A stretch of DNA of 64,000 nucleotides from Neocallimastix lanati (nom. inval.). Taxonomy: Eukaryota; Neocallimastigomycota; Neocallimastigomycetes; Neocallimastigales; Neocallimastigaceae. Position 1 is the stretch's first letter. Each line of letters begins with the position of its first letter. The position numbers were made by a program, and so were the translations under genes. Below, piece by piece: positions 35,101 to 45,347 of this stretch. The stretch is taken from positions 1,340,501 through 1,404,500 of the forward strand of contig JACVTC010000030.1 of the NCBI GenBank assembly GCA_016946835.1. The letters are read 5' to 3'. The notes below the pieces were generated by a model that saw only the letters and a program-made list of their open reading frames with translations, did not search any database and was not told where the DNA came from.

Positions 35101-37295
35101 ATAATGAAAAATTTTTAATTAATAAAAATTTGTCAAAAAATGAACAAAATTTAAATAATAATAATTTCAATAATAATTTTAATAATAATAATAATAATAA
35201 TAATAATTTAATATACGATAAAAATTTTTCAAATAATTTTATTAATTCTAATAACAATAATCTTATTGGCTCAAATATTCAATACAATGGTAAAAATTTT
35301 TCTGATACAATAAATTCTGAATTTAATCAAAATTTAGAAAATTTTAATCAAAATACAAATACCAATACAATAACCAATGAAAATTTTTTCAACACCAAAA
35401 ATTTTTCTAATCCAAATTATGTACAAAATTCTAATAATAAAAAATTTTTAATTAATGAAAATTTTAATTCAAAAAATGATCAAAATTTTATTAATAAAAA
35501 TTTTTTATCAGAAGAAGATAAAAATAATAATAATATTAATAATTTTATTAATAATAATTCAAATAATAATAACATAAATATTTATAGAAATAATAAAAGA
35601 AAATCCAAATTTTCCAATAATAATATTATTAAACACTTCAAACCTAATATTAATAATAATAATATTGATATTTACAATAATAATAATAATCATAATAATA
35701 TTATTTCTTATAATAATAATCCTAATAATTTTAATTACAACAATGATAATTTAATTAATACTATTGAAACTGAAAATGAAGAAGTTCCGAAAACCTATCA
35801 AAAAGCTCTCAATTGTGATCATGCCGATGAATGGGATATTGCTATCCAAGAAGAACTCAAAAATTTATATGATAATAATACAATGACTTTTGTTAAAAAA
35901 TTACCAAGAGGAAAACAACCAATTTCTACAAGATGGGTTTTTGCAATTAAAAAGGATGCAAATAATAAAATTATTAAAAGAAAGGCCAGACTTGTTGCAA
36001 GAGGTTTTGCTCAAAGATACGGTATCGATTATGAACTTACATATAGTCCAACATTAAACGTTGATTGTATAAAATTACTTCTCGCTTTTGCTGCTCAATT
36101 TCAATGGACTGTTTATCAATTAGATTTTAAATCTGCCTATCTAAACGCTGCCTTAGACAAAGAAATTTACACCGAAATTCCTTACGGCGATGAAAACTAC
36201 GGTAAAGGCTATTGGATTCTAAATAAGGCATTGTACGGCCTTAAACAATCAGGCCGCCAGTGGAATAAAACCATTACAAAATTTTTAACCGAAAACAAAT
36301 TTCATCAATCCACCACTGATCCATGTGTTTTCTTTAAAAAGCAGAAGGAAGAACTAACTTGTATTATAGGACTTTATGTTGATGATATGCTAATTATAGG
36401 TGAAAATTTCGAAATTGTTAGAATTGTTTCAAGAATTAAAGATAACTTTAAGGTATCAAAATGTGGATTTGCTGACTTCATATTAGGAATCAAAATAGAA
36501 AGAGAAAATAATGATATTTATATCTCACAAGAAGCATTCATTGATAATCTATTAAATAAATATAGTATAAATAATAAAAAGAAAATAAAATCACCATGTT
36601 CAGTAAATGAAAATAATGAAGATAATGAACCTGTTGACAAAATAAAATTCAAAAGTATTATCGGATCCTTAATTTATCTTGCAAGATGTACACGTCCAGA
36701 CATTGCATTTGCTGTTAATTTTGCCGCTAGAAAATCAGAAAATCCAACTCAAGCCGATTGGAAAAAAGCTATTAAAATATTAAAATACTTAAATGGAACA
36801 AAACATTATAAAATAAGATATGACGGTAAAGGTAAAATAAATGCACATACAGATTCAGATTTTGCCGGTGATCCAAATGATAGAAAATCTACTTCAGGAC
36901 ACATTATCTTAATGGGTACAAATCCTATTTCATGGTATTCTAAAAAACAAACAACTGTCGCAACGTCTACTGCCGAAGCTGAATATTTAAGTACTACAGA
37001 ATGTATTAAGAAAGTATTACAAATTAAAAATCTACTTTATGAATTATTTGGAGAAACTGAAACTATAGACATATACACGGATAATGAAGCAAGCAAAAGT
37101 AGCATTGAAGCAGGTCATTTAAATCCAAAGCTTAGACATATTAGTGTTAGCTACCATTTCAACAATGAAAATATATTAAATAAAAATGTTCAACTAAAAT
37201 ATATTAGTACAAATGATATGCTGGCCGATCCATTAACCAAAAACCTTAATGGAAACAAAATAACTAATTTTACAAATAAAATTTTTATAAAATAA
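32166..37295 (+). CDS. Ty1/copia Gag-Pol polyprotein, 1709 aa
   Basis: One frame encodes all retrotransposon functions with no frameshift or internal stop. Gag occupies residues 1 to about 230, with a CX2CX4HX4C zinc knuckle (CHICNQRGHLTSEC, 240-253). Protease has the WIYDSGA motif with Asp432. The integrase zinc region has H564, H569, C593 and C596. The integrase core has Asp623, Asp686 and Glu722, an exact D-X35-E spacing. A long Asn-rich linker covers about 865-1200. RT starts near 1215 and includes RLVARGFAQRYGIDYELTY, YQLDFKSAYLNAALDKE, YGLKQSGRQW and YVDDM (Asp1406, Asp1407). RNase H includes HTDSDFAGD (Asp1563), STAEAEY, YTDNEAS and a terminal ADPLTKNL. Start codon ATG at 32166 lies 25 bases after the LTR. 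Gag:Pol dosage must be controlled after translation or by another route, since there is no visible frameshift site. Confidence 0.96.
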   Translation: MSDSAECFVYKGSNFKMWKKLLINILKAKDLSDYATTNIFNETNRDHENFGEIDKNNSKVVAIIIKSVDESIYQDIEDLESAFDMIRKLEDINQEADELIVEKLIKKLKIMKPRNYMEVLKCLSDMLNTFNKLKTANYDMSENDKIQYMFKALPKELQIAFLPEPGKTAEEYYDLIKSRNIFIRCMNEQKIIKPQINHNNRNNYNNYDDPMDLDLVFNRNNRYKSHRQNNSQRRIPNKYCHICNQRGHLTSECHYNGRTNGTMNQTKFNNNNNNDYNNRFNNNNYNNNKFNNNYDKNNNKNYKNNNKNYNKNYKNRNNYINNIENSNLPVDCDDDINYEHLSHMINNSLDSVEFLNNLNKSTHNLNNYKNDKNKLNKNFNNNLNNYESKNNNLHKELNNDINYTNNTNYINNYDNNNNCPTNDNNESTWIYDSGAIVHITNDRSLLTNFKKYKINLTCANNSEMEFEGFGTYKGSINGYDITLSKVFYSRHANKNLISGIQFAYTELISITKLINNEPHLIITDNDNNIINTYRSIDGRNTFRIKINNKYNNLIMNTDNDNLWHRRLGHFYHKDLSKFIKEHTTSHNNNDNNCITCGIAKMKRLPHNRVTPKATKLLDVIHSDIVGPFPDSFFGFKFIITFIDEFSRKAWIFTMKRKSDAIDIIINFFKYLNNLFPNYKITNFKSDQGKEYCSRRVNKFCKKNGIRKLYSPPRNPQNNGIAERFNQTILYSLKCLLSWSKLNIKFWDFAIRYSKYLYNLTPHSGINNQIPNEVFYGTPIHVNHIKVFGCIAYYKDFSPKKGKLDPNAKKGFFLGFSNDSNYYLIMDYNNFSLHQVREVLFQEDTPSCITKDITKRISPYVKDNNNKLNLCLDLSFINNLLSNYTNNNIHNNNNINNNYDNNDDNYFIPDNNNIINIPDNPPNNINIHNNIPNNDIHNNNYNNNSPDDYNVNNNNFNNNLNIDNYNISDQNNNNNFSYQNNEKFLINKNLSKNEQNLNNNNFNNNFNNNNNNNNNLIYDKNFSNNFINSNNNNLIGSNIQYNGKNFSDTINSEFNQNLENFNQNTNTNTITNENFFNTKNFSNPNYVQNSNNKKFLINENFNSKNDQNFINKNFLSEEDKNNNNINNFINNNSNNNNINIYRNNKRKSKFSNNNIIKHFKPNINNNNIDIYNNNNNHNNIISYNNNPNNFNYNNDNLINTIETENEEVPKTYQKALNCDHADEWDIAIQEELKNLYDNNTMTFVKKLPRGKQPISTRWVFAIKKDANNKIIKRKARLVARGFAQRYGIDYELTYSPTLNVDCIKLLLAFAAQFQWTVYQLDFKSAYLNAALDKEIYTEIPYGDENYGKGYWILNKALYGLKQSGRQWNKTITKFLTENKFHQSTTDPCVFFKKQKEELTCIIGLYVDDMLIIGENFEIVRIVSRIKDNFKVSKCGFADFILGIKIERENNDIYISQEAFIDNLLNKYSINNKKKIKSPCSVNENNEDNEPVDKIKFKSIIGSLIYLARCTRPDIAFAVNFAARKSENPTQADWKKAIKILKYLNGTKHYKIRYDGKGKINAHTDSDFAGDPNDRKSTSGHIILMGTNPISWYSKKQTTVATSTAEAEYLSTTECIKKVLQIKNLLYELFGETETIDIYTDNEASKSSIEAGHLNPKLRHISVSYHFNNENILNKNVQLKYISTNDMLADPLTKNLNGNKITNFTNKIFIK

Positions 37296-37304
37296 AAAAT
37301 TTAA

Positions 37305-37316
37305 TTTGAGGGGGAG
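37305..37316 (+). other. Polypurine tract of intact copia element
   Basis: TTTGAGGGGGAG ends immediately before the TGTTAA of the 3' LTR and would prime plus-strand DNA synthesis. It is one of the few G runs in the region. Equivalent tracts occur at 22761-22770 (minus strand) and 42785-42794. Confidence 0.85.
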
Positions 37317-37550
37317 TGTTAACTTTATTAATATAAAGTTATATTCTAGCTTAGGTTTAATAAAATATTAAATTAAATTATATTAAATACATTGTAATTT
37401 TAAATTAAATATAAATTAATATGTATCTAGAACAAGCCACAATTAAATATAAATACATGTAATTTTCTCTGTACTTTAAATCTTTGTTAACCATTTATTT
37501 ATATTCTATAAATAATAAATTTATATTAATTAATAAAACAAATTTTAATA
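37317..37550 (+). repeat. 3' LTR of intact copia element
   Basis: Identical to the 5' LTR at 31907-32140. It is followed by the target duplication TAAAT at 37551-37555. Confidence 0.95.
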
Positions 37551-37555
37551 TAAAT

Positions 37556-38675
37556 AAACTTAAAAAAAAAAAAAAAATGTAACTGAAAAACTAAAAAATT
37601 TATATTAAAATATATAATTTTTTTTATTTAATAATTATAAATATTTTTTATTATATTAAAAATAAAAATTTTAAATTAAATATTAAATTATAAAAAAAAA
37701 TAAAAATTAAAAATAAATAAAAAATATTTTTATCAAAATGTAAATAATATTTCTTTATTTATATATATATTATCTTTTTAAAAAATATTATTAATAATTT
37801 TATAATTTTTTTTTAATTGCGTACAATTATTATTTTTTTTATTTAAATAAAAAAAAAAAAAAAAAGGAACTGAAAAACTAAAAAATTTACATTAAAATAT
37901 ATAATTTTTTTTATTTAATGATTATAATAAAAATAAATATTTTTTATGTATTTACTTATTTATTAAAAAGAAATAACTTTACCTAAAAATTAATGAAATA
38001 TATTTATATATATAGTATATATAAATAGTTTAATATATATGTAAAAAAAATAAATTAAGTTATAAAAAGTTTAAATTTAATTAAATTATTTTTATTTATT
38101 TTTATAAAATTAATATTTTATTTTTTAATTGGCGATAAAAAATTTATTGCATTATTTTATTATTTATGTTATTATTATATATATATATTTCTCCTAAATT
38201 TACCCTATTAATTATCAATATTATATATATTTTACTTTGATATAGTTTAATAATTCTAACTGTAAATTTTATGTGGTTTATTATTCCTTAATTATACTTA
38301 CTGCATGATAATTCATAATATTATAAAGTTATTATGAAATATTATGATATTTAATTCTATATTTATTTTTAAATTTTCAATAAAATATTTTAATAAGTAA
38401 AAATACTTATCAAACTTATTTAAATTTTAAATAAACAAAAAATGAAAATTTAATAATAATAGTATTAATAATATTAATAAAAATAATAATAATAATAATT
38501 ATACTTTATTTTTTCATTCAATTGTTACTACTTTTTTAATATATTGTTTTTTATATATTTAAAAAAAAATATTTACCTTTCCATTTATTTTTATAAAATT
38601 TATTAGGATTTTATTTAAAAAAAAAAATAATTAACGATGAAGAAACAAATATTCAATTAAGTTATTTCGATAATT

Positions 38676-38710
<35 letters not shown>

Positions 38711-39420
38711 TTTATCTGATTGGAATGGAATGTAATTGCAAAATTTTATTTGTTCATTTTTGTTATTATATATTAATAATGATATATAGTTTTGATCCAT
38801 TAATATAAAAACAATATCATTATTAAAACTAAAATTATTATTTTATTAAGCTGTTTTATAAATAGACTTAATAATAAATGAAAGCAATTCTAAAAAAAAA
38901 AAAATATCTGTTATTATTTATATTATATTATTATAAATATTTTTTTTATAATATAAATGATAATTAATGTATATAAAAAATAAGCATATATAAATATATA
39001 AAGTAGTCCATAATTTTTTTATGTAATATATCAAATAAAGATCATTATTTTATTTTAATTCTATTTATTTATTTATTTATTATTTATTTATTAATTTATT
39101 TATTTGTTAGTAAATTACTGGTTATTATTATTATTTTTTTATGTATTATATATGTAATATGAAATATTATAAATATTTCGTGAATCAATTATCAATTAAT
39201 TAAAAACATCAATCAAAAAAGAATCTTTAATAATAATGGTGTATTAAAAAATATATTTTCATTTGCATTAATGTTTTATTATTATTATTATTATCCATAA
39301 ACCTTAAAATTTTCAATAAGGATAAATCTTTTATAAATTATGTTTATTTCAAATTATAATAAATGTAGGATTAGGTGTTGGTAGTTCGACTTTAAATTCT
39401 TTATATTCATTAAAGATTTA
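37556..39420. other. AT-rich spacer with a local tandem duplication
   Basis: No gene was seen. Sequence at 37563-37635 recurs at about 37850-37920 (shared CTGAAAAACTAAAAAATTTA core). Sequence at 37770-37850 resembles 31780-31860, left of the retroelement. The rest (37950-39420) is A/T-rich without open frames, with poly(T) at about 38679-38705. Confidence 0.5.
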
Positions 39421-39429
39421 AAAGGTATT

Positions 39430-39770
39430 ATATGTATTTAATAATTACAAGAATGTAAATATATTATAATGAAAATAAAATAAAATTTTATAAAGTATAA
39501 TTATATGTAAAATTATAGTTTTTAAAATTTGATCAAATAATAATATATTAATTACTTAAAGTTTAATTAAAAATAAAGTACTTATAGTTTTGATCAAAAG
39601 TTAAACGGCCGTTCAAAAAAAGACCGTTAACTGTAAAAAGAAACTATTCATATATTGAAATCCTATGAAAGTTTTCAATATTTTTCTTTAAAATTTATAA
39701 AAGGAAATATTAAAATTTGATAATAAAAGTTATATTTAATTTAAATTTAAACTAAAAAAAAAAAATAAAA
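39430..39770 (-). repeat. Solo-LTR-like dispersed repeat
   Basis: The left part (about 39430-39640) resembles 22270-22430 in the same orientation, including GATCAAAAGTTAAACGGCCGTTC. The right part (about 39645-39770) resembles 48070-48200, sharing TTCATATATTGAAATC and TTTCAATAT. No coding sequence is attached. It is probably a solo or composite LTR of a degenerate copia family. Confidence 0.5.
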
Positions 39771-40126
39771 ATAAAAATAATAATAAAAATAAAATAAAAG
39801 AAAACTCTAGTAATCTTAGTATATAATAATTTATTAAATATTACAAGAGTATATTTAAATTATTATAAAGATATAAAAAGTAATTATTATTTAAATATAC
39901 ACCATCAAATTACAATTACTAAAAAAATTTTATATTTGTAATTTTTAAAAATTTGTGAGAATAAAGTCAGTTTTTAGATAGTTACAAATTTTTGACTTTT
40001 TTCTTTTTGCAACTTTTTTTTTTTATAATTTATAATGTATTTGTAACTGTAAAAAAATTTTATTTTTAATTATTAAAAATTGTAATAAATTTTAAAAATC
40101 TTTGTGATTGAATGTATAAAAAATGT

Positions 40127-40162
<36 letters not shown>

Positions 40163-40179
40163 GATTGGAAAGTTTATAC

Positions 40180-41140
40180 CGCAAAAGAAAGACATTCAAA
40201 TTAAAATTGTTTTCAATGAATTTGATTTCCTTTTTATCCTTTTTTCCTATTATGTTTATCCTATTATTATTTAAATATAAATGATTATTTTGTAGATTTT
40301 TGTAGTATATACCTATGCTGGAATACTTTATAAGTTTTATTATCTATGATTATATTTTTACATGAAATGGTTTCGATGAATCTCTGGAGCATTGATTCTT
40401 CATTTAACGTAGGGATTTGTTCCATCAACACATATCTAGATATATAAGATTTGTTTATAAAGGATTACTTTAAATACTGATTGATGATTTTTAAAATCAA
40501 TGGCAGTGTAAATTTTATTTTTAAATCTAAAAATAATTACAGCTGCTGCAGGGTTATTATTAATATCCTTGCTAGTTTCTCAATAACTATTTTCCTTATT
40601 AGGTTTAATAATAACCAATAAATGAATAGAGGACCATTCGAAACATCAGATTTATTCATTTCTTCAGGGCAATGATATAGTTTATAACTATAATTTAGAA
40701 TATTTGATCATTTTGAATATTGATAATTCTTTATGACATAAGTTCATTTATTTTTATAGGAATCCTCTTTTATTTATTAATTGAAGGGTAGATAAATTTT
40801 CTAAAGTTTATAATAATAATTATTTTTCTAATAAAGATATTAATAATACTAACAAAATTTTTAATATGGTTGCTTTGACCTGATTAATAACCAATGCTGA
40901 TTAATTTTTAAATCTTCCATTAATTTCTCATAAATGACAAAGTTGTTCCTTTTTTTATTGGAATATTAAATATTTTATAATTTTTAATTCCAGGAATGGA
41001 TGAACCAATTAAATTTACCTTTTCCAGTTTATTAGGAGTCATTGGCTCATCACAGACAAAGCTTGATAACTATCAAATATTGGAGTGACCGACTTAAATA
41101 GCACATGTTCATCCTTAATAGTATCTAAAAGTTTTAGTTT
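40180..41140. pseudogene. Unidentified degenerate coding-like segment
   Basis: This block is less A/T-biased than the spacers but has stops in all frames. The minus strand gives the most protein-like text, such as YVLMEQIPTLNEESMLQRFI (around 40430-40370) and FIYWLLLNLIRKIVIEKLA (about 40640-40585). It abuts a decayed copia pol on the plus strand at 41160. It may be a separate dead gene or element; I do not recognise it. Confidence 0.3.
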
Positions 41141-41159
41141 TTTTATGTATATATAGTTT

Positions 41160-42784
41160 TGTTTCATCAATATTTATTGATGAAAAGATTTCTAAGATAT
41201 ATATTCAACCTAATAAATAAAGATAAATGGTTAGACGCTGTAAACATAGAATTACAAAACATGAAAAAAAAAAAAAAAAACTTAAACGTTTTTAAGACTA
41301 CTACAAAAAAGCATTCCCAAAGGAGCTCATATCATCTCAAGTAAATGAGGTTTTTTTTTTTTATGTATAAAAAAGGACCCTAATGGGAATATCATCAAAA
41401 GGAAAGCACGACTAGTCTCTTGCGGTTTCACTTAGTTATATGTTATTGACGATTTTTTCACTTTCTCTCCGACACTGAAACACTGAAGTTAGATTATTTG
41501 AGAATAATAATATCAATTGCATTACGTAAAAAGGTTCAAAATTGTCCAAATAGACATTGATACTTGCCTACCTCAACGCTAAAATAAAAGAAGAATTATA
41601 TATGAAAGTATCAAAGGATTATTTCTCTTATAACAATACTTTTTGAAAATTAGATAAAGCCATATATACGGGCTAAAGCAAGCAGAGAGAGCCTGGAATG
41701 AAAAATTAAATAATGTTCTATTAGGTATAAACTTCAATCGACTCACAGGTGAACCTTACGTCTACGTTAGAAAGAACGGCTGTAACGATATCATATGTAT
41801 TAGAACAGTATATGTCAATGATATGTTATTAATAGGTAAAGAAAATGAAATACTCAATGTAAAAGAGCAAATTAAAACTAATTTTAGCATTAAAGACATT
41901 GGAGAATTATATTTCATTATTGGAATAAAGTTCGAAAAGTATAACAACAGATACTTAATGCAACAATTAGGATATACAAATGAACTACTAAAGAAATTTA
42001 AATTAGAAAAATTTAAACCAACTAAGAACTTAAAGCAAATTGAAAATCATGATTTGAAAGCTATAAAATTTGATGAAACACTTCACAGAAGTGCCATAGG
42101 TAACCTTCTCTACCTGGCGATCTGTACAAGGTCCGATATTTTATTTTCAATAAGCAGAGCTGCAAGAAAAAATAAAAATCCGACACTTGAAGATTGGATG
42201 AACTTGGATAAAATTTTCAAATACCTCAAGGGAACTAAGAACTACGGAATAAAATTTTCAGGTGATAGCAGTCTAAGGACGTATGTATGTAGATTTTGAT
42301 TGCGGAAGTGATGCAATAACTAGGAAATCAACGTCAAGTTTTTTCTGATAACGCTCAGGAATTCATCTACAAACTGGCAGTCAAAACTTCAGCATTGCGT
42401 GGCTACTTCCACAGCTGAAGCTGAATATTACGGCATCAGTGATTGTGCCAAACATGGGTTATAGTACATGAATTTAGTGAAAGAATTAAGTATCAATAAT
42501 CAGTTTATGTGGATAATAAAGCTTCATTCTATAATTGCCAGAATTAATCTATCAATCTTTAGTCGAAGCATATCAATATAAAATATTATCATATAAGAAA
42601 TCTAATAAAAAAGAATAAAGTACAGCTAGAATATATTAAATCTGAAAGGAATTTAGCTGATGGAATTACGAATTACTTTAACTGGACTAAATTGAGTAAA
42701 TATAGGAAAAGTTTACTTACAGAGTTTATCCCCGATTATAATAATTTTAATAAATCAAACCTTCATCAATGAAGATGTTAGATT
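41160..42784 (+). pseudogene. Decayed Ty1/copia pol (RT and RNase H)
   Basis: Plus-strand pieces in several frames follow copia order. KDKWLDAVNIELQNM (about 41219) begins RT, then IIKRKARLVSCGFT (about 41393) and a broken core. TVYVNDMLLIGKENEILNVK (about 41808) carries the catalytic motif with Asp changed to Asn in the DD pair. The longest clean frame runs 41823-42299 through LHRSAIGNLLYLAICTRSDI. RNase H remains include RKSTSS, VATSTAEAEYYGISDCA (about 42402) and a terminal region up to a purine tract at 42785. Stops and frameshifts make it non-functional. Confidence 0.8.
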
Positions 42785-42965
42785 TAAAGGGGAATGTTAA
42801 CATATAATTATTAGAATTATCCAATAGAGTTATAGAATAGGAAATTATATATAAATACAATTTTCATTATTTTCTATTTAAATTTTTTTTTTATATATAT
42901 AATATAACACAATTTATGATAAATAAAACTAAAATTTTATTTTAAATTTTAAAAATCTACAATAA
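42785..42965 (+). repeat. Purine tract and 3' LTR of the decayed copia copy
   Basis: TAAAGGGGAA (42785-42794) is followed by TGTTAACATATAATTATTAG at 42795, the typical 3' LTR start. The right end (about 42965) is estimated. The LTR shares only its first bases with the intact element's LTR, so this is a different subfamily. Confidence 0.6.
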
Positions 42966-43657
42966 TGAAAAAGCTTTATAATAATTATTATACAATTAAT
43001 ACTTAAAAGATTTAAAATAAATTAAATATATTATTTAATATATTTTTATATAAATTACAAATATTTTTATAATTATTTAAACAATAAAAATTATTATTAA
43101 CATCAATAATTTGAGAAATATTATTTTTTTGATGTTAAATATATTTTCAGTTTTAATTATATTTGAAAATAAAAGATTACAATTAATAATTAAAAATTTT
43201 TGTAATTTCATTATATAAAATTTTTAAATATATATTTTTTTAATATATTTAAAAAATATTATTTTTTATTTTATTTATATTTTCTTTTAATTTTTCTAGT
43301 TTATCTTGGAAAATATTTTACATTCATATTTTTTTTATTTATAAATATTTTTTTATAAATAGAAATAATATATCAAACTATTTATAAAAATTATTGTAAT
43401 TTTTTTTTTTTTTTTTTATTTTTTTTTATTTCATTTCATTTTTATTTTTTAATTATTTATATATTTTTATTTATTATCTTTTATTATCTTTTAAAATTTT
43501 ATATTCAACATTTTAAAAATAATGATATTTTATTTTCAATACATTAAATTTAGAATTATTATTATTATTTTTTTTTTATTATTATTTTTTTAATTATTTT
43601 TTTAATTATTTTATTTTTTTTTAAAAAAAATAAATTTGAATTTAAATATATTTAAAT
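42966..43657. other. AT-rich spacer
   Basis: No gene was seen. The interval is composed of A/T-only stretches and poly(T) runs, and includes the 3' flank of the CPBP gene. Confidence 0.5.
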
Positions 43658-44347
43658 TTATATTCCTACAAAGAACGTTAAAAAGAATGAAGTAAAATTA
43701 ATTAAAATATGTGCATATATAGAAGCTAATATATATCCTTCATAATCATATGCATATGCATATATAACCCCTGTAATGAAATATAAAGGAAAATTATTAA
43801 ATTCTTTTATAAGAGTTATTAAACTGAATCCAAAATGACCGAAAGCAAAAATAAAAGAAGATATTAAATATGCTAATAATTTGGACCATTTATTAATAAA
43901 ATAAAAAATTAATCTTCTACAAATAAGTTCCTCAATAATTGGTGAAATAATATTTCCAAATATTATAACAAATAATATATTTTTTTTCATTTCATTTACA
44001 ATTGCTTCTGTGTTACTATTATTTTTATTATTTTTAATTAACATATATTGAATAACATAATTTAAAATATCCACTAATATTATTGCAAAGTATGCCGAAA
44101 TTGCTGTTATATAAACTCTTAGTAATACAAATTGTTTTAAAAAATTTAATATTAAATTTTTAGAATTTTCATTTACTTTTGAATTTTTTTCTTTATTGCT
44201 GTTTTCTACTCCAATAATAATTTCATTGTTTTCATTAACATCTTTAACATTGGAATTATTATTATCTTTAATATTTTCAATTTTTAAATTTTTATCACCT
44301 AAAGATATATTTATTAAGGATTCAGATTCTCTTTTTTTATTTGACAT
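43658..44347 (-). CDS. CPBP family (Abi/CAAX-type) intramembrane metalloprotease, intronless
   Basis: A single exon of 229 residues starts at ATG 44347 (MSNKKRESES). A hydrophilic Asn/Lys-rich head (about 1-70) precedes several hydrophobic helices. The CPBP signature motifs are present in order: EExxxR as EELICR (Glu139, Glu140, Arg144), FxxxH as FAFGH (Phe167, His171), and HxxxN as HILIN (His213, Asn217). In the Rce1/Abi superfamily these residues sit in membrane helices and support hydrolysis of a peptide bond, classically removing the last three residues of prenylated CAAX proteins. The short final loop and the motif spacing look closer to bacterial Abi-type members than to canonical Rce1, but that is an impression without alignment. 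The protein is short for Rce1 and has no introns, unlike most genes in this window. Confidence 0.82.
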   Translation of the reverse strand: MSNKKRESESLINISLGDKNLKIENIKDNNNSNVKDVNENNEIIIGVENSNKEKNSKVNENSKNLILNFLKQFVLLRVYITAISAYFAIILVDILNYVIQYMLIKNNKNNSNTEAIVNEMKKNILFVIIFGNIISPIIEELICRRLIFYFINKWSKLLAYLISSFIFAFGHFGFSLITLIKEFNNFPLYFITGVIYAYAYDYEGYILASIYAHILINFTSFFLTFFVGI

Positions 44348-45312
44348 TTTTAAATTGTCTAAAAATTATTTAATTTAATTATTAATTAATTATAATGATT
44401 TTATATTTATTTATATAATTTTCTTATTAATATATAAAATAATTCTATATTATTCATACCTTTTCTAATATATTTTATTTTATATTTTTAAATCTATTTT
44501 AAAAATAATTTTTCTTTTTATTATATATATATACATATATATATATGCTCGTTTGTATGTTTGTTTTTAAAATTTTTTTTATAATCGAATTTTTCAATTA
44601 TTTATATATTTTCAAAAATTGTAATATTTGAAATATAATATTATAATATATATAATATAATATAATATAATATAATATTAACAAATAATATAATTTTATA
44701 TTATTATTAATTAGGAAATTAAATGATTTATCTAGTTTATATTAAGAAATAATATATAAAGGATTTAATTTTTTATTTTTTATTTTTCATTTTTTTTTTA
44801 TTATTAACATTATTTTTTTTTTTCTAAAAAACAAAAAAAAAATTGAAATAAAATAAAGATGCCTAAGTTTAAGATTTAAGTTAAATTTTAATTTATATTA
44901 TTATTTATTATTATTTATTATTTATTATTATTATTATTTATTATTATTATTATTATTATTTATTATTATTTATTATTATTATTTATTATTATTATTATTA
45001 TTATTTATTATTATTTATTATTATTATTTATTATTATTATTATTTATTATTATTATATCATTATTGTTTTCATTATTATTATTATTATTATTATTATAAA
45101 TTTTTTTTTCTGATAATATTTTAATATTTTTATTGTTTAAGGCAAAATCTTTAAAATTATTTGAATTAAATAAATGGCTATTGAAAACTTTTTTTTATAT
45201 AATAACAAATATAAAAATTTTAATTAATCTATAGAATTATTTAATTAAAATTTGTATTAATGAAATTATCATAAAATGGATAAATATTTTGATTTATTGC
45301 AGTTGTGGATAA

Positions 45313-45347
<35 letters not shown>

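Larger units (their letters stand above)
31907..37550 (+). mobile_element. Intact Ty1/copia LTR retrotransposon (5.64 kb)
   Basis: The two 234-bp LTRs (31907-32140 and 37317-37550) appear identical base for base and are flanked by the 5-bp duplication TAAAT (31902-31906, 37551-37555). A primer-binding site follows the 5' LTR at once. A single Gag-Pol frame (32166-37295) is uninterrupted. A purine tract (TTTGAGGGGGAG, about 37305-37316) sits directly before the 3' LTR. The order protease, integrase, RT, RNase H defines Ty1/copia. Identical LTRs and an intact frame indicate a recent insertion, so the element is potentially active. The LTRs begin TGTTAA and end TTAATA, so they lack the usual CA end. 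Confidence 0.95.
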
